A DNA stretch of 64,000 nucleotides from JANQHS01 sp965267505 (GCA_965267505.1 OZ254081.1:2666001-2730000); one strand, 5' to 3'. Positions 16,487-26,002 are shown, numbered from the stretch's first letter. Notes: generated by a model from the sequence alone, not told the origin. Numbers and translations are program-made.

Positions 16487-17734
16487 TCAACTCTTTTTAA
16501 GTGCCTGATTCAGATCTCCTATGAGGTCATTGATGTTTTCAATTCCCACTGAGAGCCTGATCATTTGCTGGTTTACCCCCCATGCCCTTCTTGATGTCTC
16601 AGGGACATTGCTATGACTCATGCTCCAAGGGTGTTGAGCATTGCTTTCAGTTCCTCCCAAGCTTACCGCTAATTGAATTGTCTTTAAGGAATCCAGGAAC
16701 TTGAAAGCGTCTTTCTTTTTTCCTTTTATGTGAAATGAAATCATGGCTCCCGGGTTTATGCACTGTTTTTTGAAGATCTTCTTTTCTCTCTTATTTAAGT
16801 TTTCTTTTAGACCCAGGTACCTTACCCTGGTGATTTTAGAATGTTTTTGAAGGAATTTGGCAATTGTCATTGCATTTTCACTTTGCTGCTCAAAACGAAG
16901 TTTTAATGTTTCCTGGCTTCTATTCAACATCCATGCAGTGAATGGATCAACCATATTGCCAAGTGCATCCCTTTTTTCCTTTAAGATTTTTATCAGCTTC
17001 TTCTTACCAGAAATTGCTCCGGCAATAAGATCTCCATGGCCACCAATGTATTTGGTAGCTGAATAAACGGAAAGGTCGGCACCTGCAGATAGCGGATTTT
17101 GACCTATCGGCCCGAGGAAAGTATTATCAACAGCAATTGGTATCCTTGAACCCTTTGCAGAGATCTTCTTTCTGATTTCAGCCAACATTGAAATATCTAT
17201 AAGATCGTTTGTTGGGTTGCATGGTGTTTCCAGGTATATCAGATCTATTTTTTTGCCTGATTTCTTTATCATTTCCAGGATCTCAGATTCTCTTGTCTCC
17301 GGATCAAATTCGACAAAATCGACTTCCCATTTTTTTAGCTCGAGCTTCAAATAATTATCGGCTCCTCCATACATGGGCTTATTCTTTAGGACAGTGGAGC
17401 CAGGTTTTAAAAAAGCCAAAAATAGAGTGGTGATTGCTGCCATGCCTGAATTGAAAAAGGCTGAGTCTTCTGCATCCTCCCATAGCTTGAATTTTTCCTC
17501 GAGGCTGATCTGATTAGGGTATGTATAGCGAGTGTAAATTACCGGGGTGTCAGAAGGGGAGTTGAACTCCTTTCCTCCATAAATGTCTTTAAAGAACTTT
17601 TCTCCTTCCAAAGCATTATTGAATCTGTAAGTAGAAGTAAGGAAAATTGGCTCCTTGATACTTCTTAAGTACCAATCAGAATTTTTTGTAAAGGCTGTCA
17701 TTTTGCTTTCAGCCTTGGTTTTCTTGTTGCTCAT
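16487..17734 (-). CDS. Cys/Met-metabolism PLP-dependent lyase
   Basis: The 415-residue enzyme belongs to the trans-sulfuration family: NSGMAA near residue 97, a PMYGGADNY substrate loop, the ETPCNPTNDL segment, VDNTFLGP, the Schiff-base lysine in YSATKYIGGHGD (about residue 229), and a C-terminal SLGGTES block with IRLSVGIE. The family includes cystathionine gamma-synthase, cystathionine gamma-lyase and methionine gamma-lyase; sequence alone does not separate them. The gene stands alone, 82 nt from the divergent mutS2. Confidence 0.9.
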   Translation of the reverse strand: MSNKKTKAESKMTAFTKNSDWYLRSIKEPIFLTSTYRFNNALEGEKFFKDIYGGKEFNSPSDTPVIYTRYTYPNQISLEEKFKLWEDAEDSAFFNSGMAAITTLFLAFLKPGSTVLKNKPMYGGADNYLKLELKKWEVDFVEFDPETRESEILEMIKKSGKKIDLIYLETPCNPTNDLIDISMLAEIRKKISAKGSRIPIAVDNTFLGPIGQNPLSAGADLSVYSATKYIGGHGDLIAGAISGKKKLIKILKEKRDALGNMVDPFTAWMLNRSQETLKLRFEQQSENAMTIAKFLQKHSKITRVRYLGLKENLNKREKKIFKKQCINPGAMISFHIKGKKKDAFKFLDSLKTIQLAVSLGGTESNAQHPWSMSHSNVPETSRRAWGVNQQMIRLSVGIENINDLIGDLNQALKKS

Positions 17735-17816
17735 TTGCTATCCGTAATGAGGAAACAATTTACCATAAATAGACAAGAGGGCTTCACTTTCAAAGTTCAA
17801 TTGGGGCCCAAATAGT

Positions 17817-20186
17817 ATGGAGCATTTAAGGATTGAAAAGAAATTAGGCTTCGACCAGATCAGGAATTTGGTCATGGATTATTGCAGGGGACCAATAGGA
17901 AGGGGATTGGCTAAAGAAATGCGGTTCAGGAATAAGCTAACTGAACTGCAAGAAATGGAGTATGAAACACGGGAAATGCTGGACTTGGTCCTAAACCTGG
18001 AAGCTCCCACCCAGCCGGAATATGAAGACCCGGACGAGGTCTTCAAAAAGCTTCAGATCAAGGATGCCTATTTGGTTGAACGTGAGTTTTCGCTAGTTAG
18101 AAACTTCATGCAGATATATAGCGATTGGAAGAATTGCTTGAAGAACCAGGAAGAGCCATATCCCAATCTTGAGAACCAGATTCTTGGAATAGATTTTCCT
18201 TCATTCCTTCATTACCGGATAGACGAAGTTATAGATGAACACTCCCTGGTCCGATCCTCAGCATCTCCTGAACTGAATAGGATAAGAAAAAAGACATCAA
18301 GGCTCAGAGAAAAAACAAGGGATTCCATTTCTCGAAGTCTTCAAAAAGCAAAGGATCAAGGCTTTTCTAATCCCGAATCTGAATGGTCCTTGAGAAACGG
18401 GAGGTTTGTTATCCCTTTGAGTGTGGCTTTCAAAAGGTCCATGGATGGATTTATCATGGATTATTCCGGATCGGGACAGACCGCCTTCCTGGAACCCAGA
18501 GAGGTTTTCCAATTAAATAATGAGTTGATAGATCTACTTCAGGATGAAAAGGAGGAGATCATCAGGATACTGAAAGAATTGACTGATGAGTGCCGCAAGA
18601 ACCAGGTGGGATTGAGCCAGACAGTCGAAATCTGCGGAAGGCTTGATTTTCTTCGAGCCAAGTCTTTTTTGGGTGCTGATCTAAAAGCGTGTATTCCTGA
18701 AACCGGAACCGTAGCATTTATTGACTTAAAAAATGCGAGGCATCCTCTCTTATTTCTTAGCCATGAAAAAGAAGGAAAAGAGGTAGTTCCACTTAGCTTA
18801 AAGCTCGACAAGGACAATCGAATGATCATTATTTCTGGCCCAAATGCCGGAGGGAAAAGTGTAGCCTTGAAAACCGTTGGATTGATCCAGTATATGTTTC
18901 AATCCGGGTTACCTGTTCCGGTTGACGAGAAGTCTACTCTGGGAATATTTGATTCATTCTTTGTTGATATTGGGGATGATCAAAGTATTGAGAATGATTT
19001 GAGTACCTATAGTTCTCATATGGTCACCATGACCCGGGCCTTAAAAGGAGCGAATTCAAAATCATTAATCTTATTTGATGAATTCGGAGCTGGAACCGAT
19101 CCCTTGATCGGTGGTGCCATTGGGGAGGCATTATTGAAAGAGTTTAACAAGAAAGGTTGTTTTGGAATTCTTAATACTCATTACCCAAACCTGAAAAAGC
19201 TTGCTGATTCTGAAGAAGGTGTAGAAAATGGAGCCATGAGCTTTGATCAGGAAAAGATGAGACCAACCTTCAAGTTCACCCTGGGTCAGGCGGGAAGTTC
19301 CTTTGCTCTGGAGATAGCTCAAAGAGCAGGTTTGCCGCCGAATATTCTGAAAGCTGCAAAACAAATTGGTGGTAAGGGATTTATGGATTTTGATCGCCTA
19401 TTGGCTGAAAACCAGGAAAAAGCTACACAGCTGGCTGATAAAAAAAAGGAGCTTGAAGAGCTCAAAACTTCAATGGAAAAGGAAGCAACTGAGCTTAACT
19501 CAAGGTTGAAGGGGATCAAAAAGGAGAGAAAAGAGATAATTGATAAGGCTAAAGAAGATGCGCTGAAAGTCATAGAATCCAGTAACCAAAAAATAGAGGA
19601 AACGATAAGAAAGATCAGGGAAAGCCAGGCAGATCCGAATGAGACCAAGAATGCTCGCAAGGAATTACAGGTTGAGAAAAAGAAACTTGCTCAGGAAAAG
19701 GAGCCAAAAAAAGATCCTGGTACTTCAAAAGGAGAGATAAAGCTCAATTCATGGGTTGTAGTTAGGCCTACAGGCCAAAGAGGAAGGTTAATCGACCTAA
19801 AAAAGAAAAATGGAATAGTTGAGATCGGAGATCTTAAGGTCCAGGTTGGAATAGAGAACCTGATGCTCTCGGAAGATCAAAGCCCAAAAAATCCCGTGAC
19901 TGGTTCTGGGCCTTCAAGAAAACTAAAAGTAAAAAGTGTCTTTAAAACAGAAATAGATATCAGAGGGCTTAGAGCCGGAGAGGCAACTACCGAAGTTCTT
20001 AGATTTCTGGATGAAGCTCAGGTGGCTAATTCCGAACAATTAAGGATCATTCATGGAAGGGGAGATGGCCACCTTAGAAAGCTTGTGGCTGAGCTTTTGA
20101 ATCAGTCCAAAGGCATTAAAAGCTTTCTCCATGAAACAGAAGAATTTGGAGGAGATGGTGTAACTCTAATACACCTTTCAAAATAG
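17817..20186 (+). CDS. mutS2: MutS2 (ribosome-collision / anti-recombination ATPase with Smr domain)
   Basis: The 789-residue protein has a MutS-like core (about 1-330), an ABC-type ATPase with Walker A GPNAGGKSV (about residue 340) and Walker B ILFDEFGAGTDP, a long coiled coil (about 515-640), a KOW-like segment and a C-terminal Smr domain (about 712-789). The Smr part has DIRGLRAGEATTEVLRF and the active-site loop HGRGDGHLR. It lacks the mismatch-recognition domain of MutS1. In other bacteria MutS2 suppresses recombination and rescues collided ribosomes. The cobalamin operon promoter begins immediately after its stop. Confidence 0.95.
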   Translation: MEHLRIEKKLGFDQIRNLVMDYCRGPIGRGLAKEMRFRNKLTELQEMEYETREMLDLVLNLEAPTQPEYEDPDEVFKKLQIKDAYLVEREFSLVRNFMQIYSDWKNCLKNQEEPYPNLENQILGIDFPSFLHYRIDEVIDEHSLVRSSASPELNRIRKKTSRLREKTRDSISRSLQKAKDQGFSNPESEWSLRNGRFVIPLSVAFKRSMDGFIMDYSGSGQTAFLEPREVFQLNNELIDLLQDEKEEIIRILKELTDECRKNQVGLSQTVEICGRLDFLRAKSFLGADLKACIPETGTVAFIDLKNARHPLLFLSHEKEGKEVVPLSLKLDKDNRMIIISGPNAGGKSVALKTVGLIQYMFQSGLPVPVDEKSTLGIFDSFFVDIGDDQSIENDLSTYSSHMVTMTRALKGANSKSLILFDEFGAGTDPLIGGAIGEALLKEFNKKGCFGILNTHYPNLKKLADSEEGVENGAMSFDQEKMRPTFKFTLGQAGSSFALEIAQRAGLPPNILKAAKQIGGKGFMDFDRLLAENQEKATQLADKKKELEELKTSMEKEATELNSRLKGIKKERKEIIDKAKEDALKVIESSNQKIEETIRKIRESQADPNETKNARKELQVEKKKLAQEKEPKKDPGTSKGEIKLNSWVVVRPTGQRGRLIDLKKKNGIVEIGDLKVQVGIENLMLSEDQSPKNPVTGSGPSRKLKVKSVFKTEIDIRGLRAGEATTEVLRFLDEAQVANSEQLRIIHGRGDGHLRKLVAELLNQSKGIKSFLHETEEFGGDGVTLIHLSK

Positions 20187-20190
20187 AAGC

Positions 20191-20198
20191 TATATTTG
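20191..20198 (+). promoter_or_regulatory. Candidate -7 element of the cobalamin operon
   Basis: TATATTTG matches TAnnTTTG and lies 5 nt before the first paired base of the riboswitch (20203), exactly where transcription of the aptamer should begin. No clear -33 TTTG is present at 19-20 nt. Confidence 0.6.
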
Positions 20199-20202
20199 CA
20201 AC

Positions 20203-20341
20203 GCGGTTCTCTTAGAGAATAATAGGGAATCCGGTGAGAAACCGGAGCTGTCCCCGCAACTGTAAGTCCTTAAAAGGCTGCACAATACCACTGATTTTCG
20301 GGAAGGTAGCAGTCATTTGGATGAGCCAGGAGACCTGCCGC
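20203..20341 (+). ncRNA. Cobalamin (AdoCbl/B12) riboswitch
   Basis: The leader contains the conserved core GGGAATCCGGTGAGAAACC-GG (from 20225), CCCCGCAACTGTAAG, an ACCACTG...GGGAAGG segment (20287-20306) and the B12 box AGCCAGGAGACCTGCC at 20324-20339. GCGG (20203-20206) can pair with CCGC (20338-20341) as the closing P1 helix. Downstream, GCTTT/AAAGC (20359-20375) forms a hairpin with loop CGGGAGA. The sequence TCGGGA there can alternatively pair with TCCCGA at 20401-20406, 15 nt before the start codon. Control of translation of the receptor gene is therefore likely. Confidence 0.95.
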
Positions 20342-20420
20342 TAAACTTTAATCCAATTGCTTTCGGGAGAAAAGCTTAGGGTCGGACAGATCTTATTATT
20401 TCCCGAGGCTTAAAAAATTT

Positions 20421-22310
20421 ATGAATAAATTTTTTGGCCTTTTGTTGTTTATTGCCCCCTTGGGATCCTTTGCCCAGGAATATGAAAATCTCCTGGACGA
20501 GGTTCTAATCAAGGGCAATAATTTATCTGAGTACGATCAAAGCTGGAAAACAAGCCAGATCGACTCCCTTCAGATCCTTACCCAATCCGGTAATAATTTT
20601 GCTAACCTGTTGGAGCAATCCAGCCTTGCAGGGTTGCGCTCCAGAGCCGGAGTATCCACCGCTTCCTTCCGAGGACTTCTCTCTAGTCATACCCAGGTCC
20701 TATGGAATGGAATCCCACTTCAAAGCCCTAGCCTTGGACTGGTAGATCTTAGCACACTTCCATCTTCCGTTTATGACCAGGCATCAATTTCAATGGGAGG
20801 GTCGAGTGCACTTTATGGATCGGGTGCCTTAGGAGCAAGCCTAAGATTGGATGATACCTTTGCGGAACAAAGGAAATATTTGGGTTTAGGATATAGATCT
20901 GGCCAATTCGGATTGAATAGCGGGCATATTTCTTTTGGAATTGGAGGAAAAAAGCAGGGGATTGAGGTCAAAACTTATTTCCAAAATGACGAGAATGAAT
21001 TTCCTTATGTGAATTCGGCTCTACCTGAAGCTCCCACGGAAACCATGGAAGGGGCTTCCACCGATTATAAGGGGATAAAACTTACTGCTTTTCAAAAAAT
21101 CGGTTCAGGAAAACTTTTCATGGGCTATTGGCACCATTACCAAAGACAAGAAATTCAAAAGCCCATGACTTCCGTTTTTTCTGTAGGCTTCGGAAAGGTT
21201 CAGTACTCAAAATTCCATCGCTCTTTTCTGGGTTATCGATATGAAAAGAGAAATAAATGGTTTGATATCAGAGTGGGTTGGTCAAGGGAGGATATCAATT
21301 TTTCAGGAAACTTGACTCAAACGGATTTGCTATTGATTAAAGGCGAATACGGTCATCGTTGGTCTGAGAGATTAAAAATCCTGGTTGGAGTCGAACAACA
21401 GTTCAGAGCAGCTGATATTGCGGATTATGGCCAGAGGCCTGAGGAAGCCATATTTTCCGTTTATGCTTCTTTGGAATATTTCCCAATGGAAAAATGGAAA
21501 ACCACTCTTTCAATCAGGCAGGCCATCTGGCAAGGAAAAGCAGTTCCATTTTCCCCTGAATTTCAAAGTGATCTTACCCTTTATAACCGATCCTCTTCAA
21601 GTATTCATCATTTGGCCAGAGCATCATACAATTTCCGAATTCCAACTTTAAATGACCAGTTCTGGGACCCAGGTGGTAATCCTCAGATAGAACCTGAAAC
21701 GAGCATTTATGCTGAAACAGGTTTTATGTTTCAAAAACAAGGACGGACGGGAATTAGGTTAAGTGCCTTAGGTTTTTACACACATGTGAATGGCCTGTTA
21801 GTTTGGTTGCCCCTGGATAGCATTTGGTCTAATTCCGCTCAGGAATTTTTACCTGGCCCTGCATGGGGAGTAATCAACCAGGACGAATTGACATCCATAG
21901 GACTTGAATTCAAGGCTGAGATCTCGAAGAAATTTTCCAATGCTTTTGCAATTAGCACAAGTGCAAGCTGGAGTCCTTTAAGGTCAAGAGGAGATGAGCC
22001 TACAGCATATGTTCCATTCCAAACTGGGTTATTTCAACTAGGACTGAACTACAAAAATGTTCTTGTTCAATACTCTTTAAAATTTACTGGTGAAAGAGCG
22101 GGAATAAATCCTCAGGTCTTTCTTGAACCATACACTATTCAATACCTTGAAGCGAGCTACATTTTGAATAATTCTTGGAGTTCGTCAAGGCTTTTCCTGA
22201 GGATAGACAACCTCGCTGACCAGGCCTACCAGTCCTTTGAATGGTATGCAATGCCTGGTAGAAGGGTATCAGCAGGAATAAAGATTCAAATTCAAAAACT
22301 ATCAAAATGA
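20421..22310 (+). CDS. btuB: TonB-dependent cobalamin receptor, BtuB-like
   Basis: The 629-residue outer-membrane receptor has a signal peptide (residues 1-18), a TonB-box-like DEVLIKG just after it, a plug domain (about 40-150: LAGLRSRAGVSTASFRG, LWNGIPLQSPSLG, ALYGSGALGASLRL) and a 22-strand barrel ending with an aromatic-rich final strand. It lacks the carboxypeptidase-like N-terminal extension of SusC proteins, so it is a compact BtuB-type receptor. The upstream cobalamin riboswitch gives the substrate. Its stop overlaps the start of the surface lipoprotein by 4 nt. Confidence 0.92.
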   Translation: MNKFFGLLLFIAPLGSFAQEYENLLDEVLIKGNNLSEYDQSWKTSQIDSLQILTQSGNNFANLLEQSSLAGLRSRAGVSTASFRGLLSSHTQVLWNGIPLQSPSLGLVDLSTLPSSVYDQASISMGGSSALYGSGALGASLRLDDTFAEQRKYLGLGYRSGQFGLNSGHISFGIGGKKQGIEVKTYFQNDENEFPYVNSALPEAPTETMEGASTDYKGIKLTAFQKIGSGKLFMGYWHHYQRQEIQKPMTSVFSVGFGKVQYSKFHRSFLGYRYEKRNKWFDIRVGWSREDINFSGNLTQTDLLLIKGEYGHRWSERLKILVGVEQQFRAADIADYGQRPEEAIFSVYASLEYFPMEKWKTTLSIRQAIWQGKAVPFSPEFQSDLTLYNRSSSSIHHLARASYNFRIPTLNDQFWDPGGNPQIEPETSIYAETGFMFQKQGRTGIRLSALGFYTHVNGLLVWLPLDSIWSNSAQEFLPGPAWGVINQDELTSIGLEFKAEISKKFSNAFAISTSASWSPLRSRGDEPTAYVPFQTGLFQLGLNYKNVLVQYSLKFTGERAGINPQVFLEPYTIQYLEASYILNNSWSSSRLFLRIDNLADQAYQSFEWYAMPGRRVSAGIKIQIQKLSK

Positions 22311-23344
22311 AGCACTTATTATTATTGTATTTAGGCATTGGCCTATTATTTTTCTCCTGTTCTGATGACGAGGATCCCACTCCTTCAAGTGGAAAATATA
22401 GCAATGGAGTTTGGGTTTTGAATGAAGGAAACTTTGGAACACCTAATGGAACTCTTGGGTTCTTTTCTTTTGATTCTTCCAGGTATGTCCCTGATGTATA
22501 TGCAAGAGAGAACAGTGGGATACCAACAGGCGATGTGCTTCAATCAATGATACTCCATAATGGCATCATTTACATAGTTGCCAATAATGATAATAGGATC
22601 ATAAGAATTAAAGCTAGTTCAGGTAAGGCCTTATCAAATTGGGAGTTCCCTGAATTGAATAGCCCAAGATCTATAGAGATCTCAGGGAATGATGTCTTCA
22701 TTTCCAATTGGGGACCTTTTGATTCAAACTTTGAATTGAAGGAATCTTTCATTCTAAAAACGGATCTGAATGGGTCTAGTGTAACAAAATATTTCTGTGG
22801 AACCGGTCCTGAAGGAATAAGGATGGTAGATGGAGATCTGTTGGTTACAAATAGCTTTTCGAACACTTTAGAGGTTATGGAACCCGGAAATGGTTCTATC
22901 ACATCTACTATTAATGTAGGAGAGGGGCCTACGGACATTGAAGAAGATATCAATGGAGATATTTGGGTCATCTGCACAGGTCGATTCATTACAAATGGAT
23001 CTTTAGTCAAGATGAACCCAACGTATGCTGTTGACTCAGTATTTGCGTTTGGAGCTGGATCCGGGTCACAATTAGTAGCGCGACCTGATAATGATCGATT
23101 CAACTTTTATGCCGGCAATGCGGTGTGGAATGTAGATCCCCAATCCTTGAATTTAAGCACCGCCATTACCGGAGCAACCACGAATGGGATTTATGGTATT
23201 GGAGCAATTTCCGGTGATCAGATTTGGGTTGGTGACCATAACAATTTCACGGGAAACGGAACCGTATTCAGGTATGGTGTAGCTGGAATAGGAGGCACCT
23301 TTACTGCAGGAGTTCTTCCCAAGCAGTTTATCGAGGTTAATTAG
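22307..23344 (+). CDS. Surface lipoprotein beta-propeller, BtuG-like (DUF5074/YncE type)
   Basis: The 345-residue protein starts with a lipoprotein signal whose cysteine (residue 18) is followed by SDDED. That matches the acidic export signal that sends Bacteroidota lipoproteins to the cell surface. The rest shows repeated propeller blades (for example GVWVLNEGNFG, SMILHNGIIYIVANND, TGPEGIRMVDGDLLVTN, GEGPTDIEEDINGDIWVIC). BtuG of Bacteroides is a surface propeller lipoprotein that caps BtuB and binds B12 very tightly. Position, fold and riboswitch control make this the likely equivalent. It is translationally coupled to btuB by ATGA and ends with a 4-nt convergent overlap. Confidence 0.8.
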   Translation: MKHLLLLYLGIGLLFFSCSDDEDPTPSSGKYSNGVWVLNEGNFGTPNGTLGFFSFDSSRYVPDVYARENSGIPTGDVLQSMILHNGIIYIVANNDNRIIRIKASSGKALSNWEFPELNSPRSIEISGNDVFISNWGPFDSNFELKESFILKTDLNGSSVTKYFCGTGPEGIRMVDGDLLVTNSFSNTLEVMEPGNGSITSTINVGEGPTDIEEDINGDIWVICTGRFITNGSLVKMNPTYAVDSVFAFGAGSGSQLVARPDNDRFNFYAGNAVWNVDPQSLNLSTAITGATTNGIYGIGAISGDQIWVGDHNNFTGNGTVFRYGVAGIGGTFTAGVLPKQFIEVN

Positions 23345-24615
23345 GTTTTTTGCTTCTTTTTCTTGGCAGCAGGAAAAAGAATGTTGTTCAGAATGAGTCT
23401 GTACCCCGGAGAATTGGGGTGCAGATTCAGATCTGTTGGCTCTTCACCCACAAAGTGTTGGTAATCTTCAGGGTCGTGCCCCCCATAGAAAGTCCAGAAT
23501 CCTTTTCCAAAGGTCCCGTGAATGTACTTGGCCTCATTGATGCTACGAGTTTCACCCATGATAACAACCTCGGGCTTTATCAACCTTTTCTTGTAAGCAG
23601 TCGTTTGCCCCATGAAACCTTTGATTGTTCCTTCGTGGTTTTGGGTTAGCATGGTAGGGATGGGATCCCACTTTGCTGAAAATTCGAAAAGGGTGAAATA
23701 ATCGTTTCCTTCCTTCATCCCTCTTTCACTGGTCTGATTATCTATGTTGGAGAATTCATATTCCATTGGGTTCATCCTTAATCGGAAGTCTTTGAATGCA
23801 AAAGTGTTGGCATAGTTTAATTTGGAATTTGCGTTTGGGTCTGCAGGATCACCATCGTACATATGCTCGCAGATATCGACACCATCAGCAGCATGAGCTA
23901 TATCATAGGTGTCAGTGGCTGAACACATAGCAAAAAGAAAACCGCCTCCAGCACAGTACCCCTTTATTTTCTTGGCAACCGCAAGTTTTAACTCGCTAAC
24001 TTTTGAGAAACCATATTTGGCAGCCACTCCTTCGAATTCGTTTACCTGATCCTGATACCATTTCTTGTTTCTGTGCATGGCATAGAATTTCCCGTATTGA
24101 CCAGTGAAATCTTCATGGTGAAGGTGGAGCCAATCATACTTGGCCAGATCGTTATTGATGACCTCATCATCAAAGACCACGTCATAAGGGATCTCAGCAT
24201 AGGTTAGTACCAAAGTGACAGCATCATCCCAGGGTTGAGCAGTTTTTGGAGAGTAGACCGCGATCTTTGGAGGCACTTCCAATTTCATTACATCCATGTT
24301 CTTGTTTGGACTTCCAATTTCTTCCAGTATCTGAATTGCCTGTGTCTCACTGATCACATCATAGGAAACCCCTCTAATGACCATTTCATTTTGAAAAGAT
24401 TGTTTGTTGGGAAAAAGAAAGCTTCCGCCTTTATAATTCAAAAGCCATTCAACTTCATCTCCCTGACTCAATATCCAGTAAGCTATCCCATAGGCTTTAA
24501 GGTGATTGCTTTGTCCCTCATCCATAGGGATCAGGATTCTCGAGGCAAAGGAGTGGGAAGCGAAAAAGATCCAGGCAAAAAGTATAAGGAAAGTGGATCG
24601 CAGTATTTTTTGCAT
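23341..24615 (-). CDS. Periplasmic glutamine-amidotransferase-like protein
   Basis: The 424-residue protein has a signal peptide (residues 1-24). Conserved blocks include RILIPMDEGQSNHLKAYG, LLNYKGGSFL, QPWDDAVTLVLTYAEIPY, WLHLHHEDFTGQYGKF, a class-I GATase-like GYCAGGGFLFAMCSATD and HGTFGKGFWTFYGGHDPEDYQH. Close relatives in Flavobacteria are often named asparagine synthetase B, which does not fit: there is no Ntn-type N-terminal cysteine or synthetase domain, and it is exported. The true reaction is unknown. It is convergent with the btuG-like gene and divergent from the permease. Confidence 0.7.
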   Translation of the reverse strand: MQKILRSTFLILFAWIFFASHSFASRILIPMDEGQSNHLKAYGIAYWILSQGDEVEWLLNYKGGSFLFPNKQSFQNEMVIRGVSYDVISETQAIQILEEIGSPNKNMDVMKLEVPPKIAVYSPKTAQPWDDAVTLVLTYAEIPYDVVFDDEVINNDLAKYDWLHLHHEDFTGQYGKFYAMHRNKKWYQDQVNEFEGVAAKYGFSKVSELKLAVAKKIKGYCAGGGFLFAMCSATDTYDIAHAADGVDICEHMYDGDPADPNANSKLNYANTFAFKDFRLRMNPMEYEFSNIDNQTSERGMKEGNDYFTLFEFSAKWDPIPTMLTQNHEGTIKGFMGQTTAYKKRLIKPEVVIMGETRSINEAKYIHGTFGKGFWTFYGGHDPEDYQHFVGEEPTDLNLHPNSPGYRLILNNILFPAAKKKKQKT

Positions 24616-24685
24616 TAATGCTTTTCTTTTAGGTAAATATAACGACCTTGGATTGAGAATAGTTTAGGTCAAGAATCATTCCAGA

Positions 24686-25918
24686 ATGAACTTAATGGTA
24701 AATGTCAGTGAGAGTTTTAAATCCATCAAGGATAATCTCCTGAGAACCATTCTAACGGCAGCCATTATTGCAATCGGAATCACTTCCTTGGTAGGTATTC
24801 TGACGGCAATTGACGGGATGAAATCTTCCATCGAAGGAAGTTTTTCAAGTATTGGAGCCAATAGTTTTGAGATCTATCAGAAAAGGACCGGAAGGCGACA
24901 GGGTAGAGGAGGAAAAACCTACAAAAGGATCAGTTATGCAGAAGCAGTAAAATTCAGAGACAACTATAATTATGGAGGTTACGTAGGGATCTCTGTTTAT
25001 GTGACCTGGCTTGCAGAAGTAAAAAGAGCCTCCAAAAAAACCAATCCAAATTCAGGTATTATCGGAGTAGATGCTGGATTCTTAAATTCCGAGGGTTATA
25101 AGCTTAGCTCAGGTCGAAATTTCACGGAGATAGAGGTGAATCAAGGTTCTGGAGTTGCTATTATAGGTTCTGAAATTGCCGAAACCCTTTTTGAGAAAGA
25201 CGATCCCATTGGGCAAAAGATCCTACTCTTAGGGACCTACTATCGGGTTATAGGCGTAATGGAAAAAACCGGTGGAGTTTTTGGAGGAAGTGGAACGAGC
25301 AGAATGGTCCTTCTTCCAATTGAAGCTGCTCGCCAACACATGGGTGTCCGTGAGGGCATTAGTTTCTTTGTGAATGTTAATGTACCGCTGGACAAAGATC
25401 TCGAAATGGCTATGGGAGTTGCAACCGGTGTTATGAGAAAGATCAGAGGGGATTCACCAGGAAAAGAGGATTCCTTCAAACTCGAAAAAAGCGATTCTAT
25501 TTCCGAGACCCTTGATGAAATCAGCGGAAGCCTAAGAATGGGTGGCGGAGTAATTGGATTCATAACCTTATTGGGTGCATCCATCGGCCTTATGAATATC
25601 ATGTTGGTTTCCGTCACAGAAAGAACGCGGGAGATAGGGATTAGAAAGGCAATAGGAGCGAACCCAAGCAAGGTACGCGAGCAGTTTTTGATCGAATCAA
25701 TAGTGATCTGTCAGATCGGTGGAACCGCTGGAGTTGTGTTGGGAATTCTTGTTGGCAATGGAATAAACAGCTTAATAGGGGGGGGAGGATTCATTGTTCC
25801 CTGGGCGTGGATGATACTCGGATTTTCCATTTGCACCTTCGTGGGTTTGGTGTCTGGATATTACCCGGCCAGCAAAGCTTCTGCCCTTGATCCGATTGAG
25901 GCTTTGAGGTATGAATAA
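24686..25918 (+). CDS. MacB-like ABC transporter permease
   Basis: The 410-residue protein has the MacB topology: LLRTILTAAIIAIGI helix, a periplasmic MacB_PCD domain (about 45-270), then three C-terminal helices with ERTREIGIRKAIGA and EALRYE at the end. No ATPase gene is adjacent, so it must use an ATPase encoded elsewhere. ATG codons at 24686 and 24695 are both possible. It may belong to an efflux or lipoprotein-release system. Confidence 0.88.
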   Translation: MNLMVNVSESFKSIKDNLLRTILTAAIIAIGITSLVGILTAIDGMKSSIEGSFSSIGANSFEIYQKRTGRRQGRGGKTYKRISYAEAVKFRDNYNYGGYVGISVYVTWLAEVKRASKKTNPNSGIIGVDAGFLNSEGYKLSSGRNFTEIEVNQGSGVAIIGSEIAETLFEKDDPIGQKILLLGTYYRVIGVMEKTGGVFGGSGTSRMVLLPIEAARQHMGVREGISFFVNVNVPLDKDLEMAMGVATGVMRKIRGDSPGKEDSFKLEKSDSISETLDEISGSLRMGGGVIGFITLLGASIGLMNIMLVSVTERTREIGIRKAIGANPSKVREQFLIESIVICQIGGTAGVVLGILVGNGINSLIGGGGFIVPWAWMILGFSICTFVGLVSGYYPASKASALDPIEALRYE

Positions 25919-25968
25919 AAAATTGATTGATTATTGCCCGGAAGGGATTGAGGATTACAAAAATCACT

Positions 25969-25976
25969 TAAATTTG
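25969..25976 (+). promoter_or_regulatory. Candidate -7 element deciding the start of the following gene
   Basis: TAAATTTG, with ATTG (25947-25950) 18 nt upstream as a weak -33 element. Transcription would start around 25981-25984, after the ATG at 25979, which favours the ATG at 26003 as the true start. Confidence 0.55.
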
Positions 25977-26002
25977 GCATGATTAATGCCAAACCAGCAT
26001 TT

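Noticed and set aside
22570..23103. A 177-codon minus-strand frame inside the BtuG-like gene.
   Set aside because: The plus-strand product has a lipoprotein signal and propeller motifs; the antisense product has no recognisable pattern.
25240..25671. A 143-codon minus-strand frame inside the MacB-like permease.
   Set aside because: Antisense to a conserved permease with intact motifs; composition is that of a shadow frame.
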